DNA of 64,000 bases from Anticarsia gemmatalis (taxonomy: Eukaryota; Arthropoda; Insecta; Lepidoptera; Erebidae), in assembly GCF_050436995.1 (NCBI RefSeq), contig NC_134764.1, positions 3,100,001-3,164,000 on the forward strand, written 5' to 3'. Each line of letters starts with the position of its first letter. The first letter of the stretch is position 1. The notes beneath the pieces are model-generated. The model ran no database searches, had not been told where the DNA came from, and was given only the letters and a program-made list of their open reading frames with translations. Below are positions 58,690 through 64,000 of this stretch, piece by piece. Made by a program: the position numbers and the translations under genes.

Positions 58690-61532
58690 CAAAATCAAAA
58701 ATCAAAATCAAAATCAAATCATTTATTCATTTAGGTCAAGTGCTGACACTTATGATAGTCAATGATACAGAGAGTGAATTTACCGCCAGTTCGGAAGGTA
58801 GGGCCAATGAGAAGAGCTGGCAAGAAACTCCTGGCCACTCTTTTTAATCGCCAAATGATTTTAACAATATTTATGCTGGTATAAAACATTGATGATGTAA
58901 GTAGCTGCTACCTACCAACACTACCGAACACACTTTGGTCATAAATTAAATTAAATCAATATATTAAGGTGCTAAAAAACAAGATATAAATAGTATTGGA
59001 AGCATGATGGGAGCATCTACCCACATAGAGTAATGAAATCATAAGAGGCATTTCAAGAGCATACTGTGGTAAAGGAAGTACAGTTATTGAAACGTAGTTA
59101 CTTTAAAATTATGGCAGTCACCACACCCAGGACGACCAGTCACCCCAAGCAGCACCCGTTCACGAGTATGACGCGTGGACCAGCCATCACCCCCTTCGCA
59201 CATATTAGAGGGAAGGGGGTGACCCGGCACACGACGCCGCCGCAAGCAATGACATTTTAGTGAGCATGACGAACCTTAGCATGGGAGCCCACCATTTCAA
59301 TGAAAAAAAAACATAATGAATACCACTGAGACTCGTGCAATACCTCTCTGTTACAGAGTTGAAATGACTGATTAATGTTTATATAATGCAAAGATGTATG
59401 TATAAATATATAGATATTTAATCTTGATTTGTGTAGAACGCGTAACTAACTAATCCCATGTTTTCTTATCCATTAAGTAGTCGTCAATCTTATAATAACC
59501 CCTTTTAATAAGATGATCTTTAACAACTGTTTTGAATTTTTGTTGGGGAAGATCCATAACACTGCTAGGGAGTTTGTTATACAACCGAACACCAAGACCT
59601 GCAAATGAGTTGTGTACTTTTTGCAATCTATTGCAGGGACCTACTAATTTGTGCTTATTTCTGGTATTAATGTTATGCATGTCACTATTCTTAGCAAACG
59701 AATTGATGTTTTGTTTGATGAACATCAAATTCGCAAAAATATACTGTGATGCCACCGTCAGTATACCTATTTTCCCAAATACCTCCCGCAAAGAGTCCCG
59801 CGCTCCTAAGCCGTAAATAGCGCGAATTGCTCTTTTTTGAATTACGAAAATTGTGTCTATATCAGCCGCCTTGCCCCAAAGTAGAATACCGTAGGACAAA
59901 ACGCTGTGAAAATACCCAAAGTAAACCAGTCTTGCCGCATCTACACCAGCAAACTGTCTTACTTTTCTTATTGCATAGGCTGCGGAGCTGAGCCTGCCCG
60001 CGAGCTTAGTTATTTGGGTGCCCCATTGAAGCTTATTATCTAAATCTACACCTAGGAAGGTTGCGGAATTGACCATGTCTAATACCTCACCATTTAGAAC
60101 TACGTTCGTACCTAGATTCCTAGCGTTGGGCATGGTAAATCTAATGCATTTAGTTTTCTTTGAATTTAACAACAAATTGTTGGCTGTAAACCAATTGAGA
60201 ACCTGTGTAAGAGCACCATTTACATCGTCAAAATCAGTTTTCTTACGATCTACTTTAAATATAAGCGACGTATCATCAGCAAATAGTACGATATCACACA
60301 GATCCTGTACCTGATGTGGCAAATCATTAATATAAACCAGAAAAAGGAACGGACCAAGGATGGAGCCCTGTGGTACCCCGAGACTAACCGCAGATCCAGT
60401 GGATCTTGACCCATTTATGTCTGTATAATGCACTCTCTCGGACAAGTAGGATGCAAGTAAGTCAAGTGCCACATCCCCAATTCCGTAGTACTTAAGTTTA
60501 TATAAAAGAGTATTGTGGTCAACACAATCGAACGCTTTGGAGAGATCGCAAAATACCCCAATAGCATCCTGCGACATCTCCCAAGCATCGAAAATATGTC
60601 TAATAAGTGTGACCCCTGCATCGATGGTAGATCGACCCTTTGTAAAGCCAAACTGTTTGCTGTGGAGTAAATTATACAAACTGAAATGGCTTTCTAGTTG
60701 CTCTAATATAGCCCTTTCAAATATTTTGCTAATAGCAGGCAAGATGGATATTGGCCTAAAGTTACTGGGCTCAGTTTTACATCCGTTTTTAAACAGAGGA
60801 ATTATCTTACTGTGCTTCATTAAATTAGGAAACACACCTACATCTACACATCGATTAAAAGTTGCAGCTAAATGAGGTGCTATTTCAGCGATAATACTCT
60901 CAAGTAACTTTACAGAAATACCCCACAAGTCCGCAGTATTTTTGGAATTAAGCGACTTGAATACTCTGATTACGTCAGAAGGGTTTATATACTTAAAATA
61001 AAATGAGACATTGCACTGACTCACATTGCTCCTAAGTAATGATCCTGCTTTAGCGGTAGAGGAATTTAAGGAACTAGTCGTAATGACTGGTATGTCAGAA
61101 AAATAATTATTAAATGTTTGAGCTACGCCTAGGCTATCTGTAATAACCCGATTGTTAACATTTAACTCGAAGTCGTGATCGGGTGGTGTTGATCGTCCTG
61201 TTTCATTATTGATAATATTCCAAGTTGTTTTTATTGTGTTGTTGGAATTTTTAATCTTGTTGCTTAAATACAAAGACTTAGCAGCGGCACAAGATTTTTT
61301 AAAGATTTTTGAATAATTCCTAACATATTCAAGAAAACCTGGATTGAAATTGTATTGTTTCATGGCATACAGCTCATACATCCTAGCTCTACTTTTGTAA
61401 ATTCCTACAGTCGCCCAATCGCAAAATTTCAGTTTTGTATTTTCCTTAGCGATCGTTTTTTCTTTAAAAATCGCAATATCAACACCGATCAGAATAACAA
61501 GCCATATGAGCTGCCTCTAACAGATTTCTATC
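58690..61532 (-). mobile_element. 5'-truncated LINE (Jockey/CR1-type), recent insertion
   Basis: On the minus strand, the RT frame is followed by a 760-bp 3'UTR (59449-58721), with the conserved block around 58780-58850 (CTCTTCTCATTGGCCCTACC), then a GATTTT/ATTTTGA tail (58720-58690). A possible short target duplication, AAGTGA, sits at 58684-58689 and 61533-61538. The endonuclease half is absent, as in typical truncated LINE insertions. The open RT frame suggests a young copy. Confidence 0.88.
59450..61381 (-). CDS. LINE reverse transcriptase (ORF2 C-terminal part, 643 codons)
   Basis: RNA-directed DNA polymerase for target-primed retrotransposition. From the internal ATG: finger motif KIIPLFKNG (about 192-200) and NFRPISILPAISKIFE (about 207-222), then KQFGFTKGRST (about 242-252). 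Palm motif A is FCDLSKAFDCVDH (Asp 279), motif B LGVPQGSILGP (334-344) and motif C LFADD (Asp 369-370). The thumb region follows, and the C-terminal end reads KRGYYKIDDYLMDKKTW. All catalytic aspartates are intact with no stop in 643 codons. The same frame is open for 45 codons upstream of the ATG to a TAG at 61517-61519, so this ATG is internal and not the true start. The N-terminal endonuclease is missing by truncation. CR1/Jockey-type assignment rests on motif style; exact clade not determined. Confidence 0.9.
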   Translation of the reverse strand: MYELYAMKQYNFNPGFLEYVRNYSKIFKKSCAAAKSLYLSNKIKNSNNTIKTTWNIINNETGRSTPPDHDFELNVNNRVITDSLGVAQTFNNYFSDIPVITTSSLNSSTAKAGSLLRSNVSQCNVSFYFKYINPSDVIRVFKSLNSKNTADLWGISVKLLESIIAEIAPHLAATFNRCVDVGVFPNLMKHSKIIPLFKNGCKTEPSNFRPISILPAISKIFERAILEQLESHFSLYNLLHSKQFGFTKGRSTIDAGVTLIRHIFDAWEMSQDAIGVFCDLSKAFDCVDHNTLLYKLKYYGIGDVALDLLASYLSERVHYTDINGSRSTGSAVSLGVPQGSILGPFLFLVYINDLPHQVQDLCDIVLFADDTSLIFKVDRKKTDFDDVNGALTQVLNWFTANNLLLNSKKTKCIRFTMPNARNLGTNVVLNGEVLDMVNSATFLGVDLDNKLQWGTQITKLAGRLSSAAYAIRKVRQFAGVDAARLVYFGYFHSVLSYGILLWGKAADIDTIFVIQKRAIRAIYGLGARDSLREVFGKIGILTVASQYIFANLMFIKQNINSFAKNSDMHNINTRNKHKLVGPCNRLQKVHNSFAGLGVRLYNKLPSSVMDLPQQKFKTVVKDHLIKRGYYKIDDYLMDKKTWD

Positions 61533-61538
61533 AAGTGA

Positions 61539-64000
61539 CCTAATCAGTAAGTAGTTATAGGCTTTCATTTCACGGAAAAGGTTTGTATGTCATGGAAATG
61601 TCGGCGAGAATGAATATGGAGACTTTTCTCTAAGACCTGAGTTTAACACAATTGGATCCTAGAAGTTCAATAGACTTATCTAAATATGACCTAGATCTTT
61701 GAGTAAAGATCTGTTTTAAGGTTATGAACTGGCCTAAAGTTACAAATGAAGATAAGTGAGAATTTAAACAAGATACAAAAAAAAACATGGCGGCGTTTAA
61801 AAGGGCTAATCTTTTTTGAATGAACGATTTAAAGCTACATTATACAGCTCATCCAACAAATATAACTCAAAATTGCATTAGATCAAAAAAATCGATTAAA
61901 TACATTTGATGTTTTTTTGCCGTGAACGTCAAAATTTATATAGATAGGGAAGTTTGTTTTTGTCAACAACGCAGTAACTGTACGGATAAAATTAATTACA
62001 ACTTTGATACTTATTACGATGCGAAATTTTAAATTCAAGGTTTAATGTATTTATTACGCGATTATTGCATCGACACCATTTAAAATGATCCGAGTTGTAA
62101 TAAATAAATTACTTCCCTAATTATTTGCAACATTGCCTGAAGGCAAACGCAAAAAAGCTTACATTTTAGTGCCCATTTAATATTTTAGACTAGTCATGGT
62201 GAGGTCAAATGATCTTTTAATGATTTTATCTTCGCATACTGAAGAAGCGTTTAAGAGAAAATCGCCTAAGGTGTATAATGTTAGTCGATAATCGAGAGAC
62301 GCGAGTGAAATAGTGTCACCCTATATGTGGCTTTTGTACGGAAACTTGTTGAGTAGATTTCTAACATCACATAAGATGAGTATGGAGTAAAGCTATGTTC
62401 ATAATAATAAACTACTTCATTTTAATAAAATTCATGTCGCATTGACTTTTATTTTAGAACTAAGTTCGTAATCGTGTAACTAATCAGTCCGGCCATCAAA
62501 AAAGGAATAAGAATCCATAAAAAGGATATTTTTGACAGCAGAAAATCTGCTTGTAAATTATTTGTAATAAGGTTACAAAGTTATGGAAACATTATGTAAT
62601 CATTTGTTACAAGCATAGAAAACCGTAATTACACGCAATACTTTTTACATAAATCAATCAATGCTGTAAGTTACTTACGAGATTAACAGTTTTTACCTAC
62701 TTTAATTTATAATTAATTAGCAAAAAACGCAAGTCGAACGCACAAAGAATAAGCACTTAAAATTCTTTAATACTTTTATACTACATTCATTGAAAATAGA
62801 ACTAAAGAAAAACTAGGCATTTTCAAAGTTAGGCACTTTGAAAATGCCTAGTTTTTCTTTAGTTCTATTGTCATAAAAAAAAAAACCAACTGTCAAAACT
62901 TCGCAAGGGTGAAAGGTCAATGACCGTTATGTGTTTAGTTTGAAGGATATTCCTTAAGTGCTAACTCATTTCAACCGCATTTCTATTTAAAGGGTGATAT
63001 CAAACTCATATGACACGAAGGTCATTATTTCATAGTTTTAGTTTATGAATAAAATTTATTTATGGTTAGCGTCTAGACACTATGTATCATAAAATGTAAG
63101 AAACTGTGTAAAAGTATCGTAATTGCTACACAGAGCACGTTAAAATCTACACGCTATGTACTTTTTGTTCGTTGCTTGTAAGAAAATGGTCGAAATAAGT
63201 ACAAAAAAATACAGAGAAGAAACATAACCGTAGTTGCCAACGTAATAGTAGAGAATGAAAAAAGATCATTACTTACGGACAGTTTTTTCATCAAAAGTAA
63301 AACACAACAACCCAAGTAAAAATGACATTCAAAGTCGAAAAAATTAAAATATTTTTTTTTACTTTATCCCTATACTTTGGCATTTATTTTCTTCCCTTGC
63401 ATCTTGCAAAAATAAATCATTTTTCTTTTTTTATTCATTTCAATCTTTTAAGGAATTGGAAAATTATTACCTACATAACCCTATAATCATACTGTATCAC
63501 AATAAACCAAGAATGCTACTTAGCTGTAGGTAAAAAAATAGAGAAGCAGAGACGTACCTGCCTACAGTTACGTAGTAAATTTAGTTAGCAAATTACACAC
63601 TTTCCTCCATCCTAAAAAGTCAGGATATCCACACTACCGGCTGTCACTACACGTGCTATTAACTCGCAGACGGTGAGTCGAAAGCAATTACTTAACTGTC
63701 GATCATCGATACATGACTCGACATAAAGATAAATATAATTTTAGCTTCCATTGTATGGCTTGTGTTTTGTTTACTACGTTTTTTTACATGAAATAAGGTA
63801 GCTTTTTCCTTTATTTTGGATATTTTTAGGCCTGAAACAAAGAACTTTTGAAAAGTTTTCTACCTTGAGTGGCTTACTTAGGCTTAATTGATTGACTTTT
63901 CCATTCACGAAATATCAAGCAATTAATGCAATAAGCAAAAGATTTCTATGCACAAAATATTCTTAAATTAAAGTGCAAATTCAAAAGATTCTAATAGTAC
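61539..64000. other. Non-coding stretch containing one perfect hairpin
   Basis: AT-rich. Apart from the hairpin at 62795-62869 no gene or repeat is recognised. Confidence 0.4.
62795..62869. repeat. Perfect 34-bp stem hairpin with 7-base loop
   Basis: AATAGAACTAAAGAAAAACT, then AGGCATTTTCAAAG, pairs exactly with CTTTGAAAATGCCTAGTTTT, then TCTTTAGTTCTATT. The loop is TTAGGCA. The size resembles a pre-miRNA, but the absence of bulges is more typical of a MITE-like palindrome or siRNA hairpin. Confidence 0.9.

Noticed and set aside
60069..60875. Plus-strand frames opposite the LINE reverse transcriptase
   Set aside because: Antisense shadows of the coding strand; the minus strand carries all RT motifs.

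Overview
The window looks like nuclear DNA of a moth, most likely a noctuid-type lepidopteran. It is AT-rich and almost free of genes. It carries several dispersed repeats that I recognise as typical of Lepidoptera: a tRNA-derived SINE ending in the 'GCCCAGCAGTGGGACA' motif, the 'TAATATTAGTATAGATTA' 3'-end family, and a LINE with a GATTTT-type tail. There are no operons, CRISPR arrays or bacterial signals. The species call is an inference from repeat style only.

Host coding content is very small. The only convincing host exon is on the minus strand at 14626-15593. It has a splice acceptor just before its ATG and a GTGAGT donor at its end, and encodes the first 321 residues of a protein I do not recognise. 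Its 5'UTR exon and promoter must lie at higher coordinates; a GC-rich patch at about 48.2-49.0 kb is a candidate, unproven. Most of the rest is probably intron or intergenic DNA. Two small ORFs (1834-2037 minus, 5321-5554 plus) might be real microproteins but are weakly supported.

The best-resolved object is a complete, apparently intact PIF/Harbinger DNA transposon at 8720-11409, flanked by TAA target duplications. It carries a two-exon DDE transposase on the plus strand and a two-exon MADF-BESS protein on the minus strand. The two genes are interdigitated: each intron contains an exon of the other. Both splice junctions restore reading frames exactly.

Other mobile DNA: a 5'-truncated LINE (58690-61532) with a 643-codon open reverse-transcriptase frame; a decayed RTE-type reverse transcriptase (about 36120-37170) inside a larger element with 30-bp terminal inverted repeats (35499-37748); a 481-bp hAT-like MITE with an 8-bp target duplication (55873-56353); several smaller MITEs (16945, 44982, 50148); SINE copies, including an almost exact 376-bp tandem duplication (22065-22816); and many LINE 3'-end fragments.

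Structures not explained by known families include a perfect 213-bp inverted repeat with a 76-bp loop (25764-26265), four compact perfect or near-perfect hairpins (43428, 54154, 54699, 62795), and a cluster of TTGGACC motifs (29032-29170). The rest is AT-rich sequence in which I see no gene.
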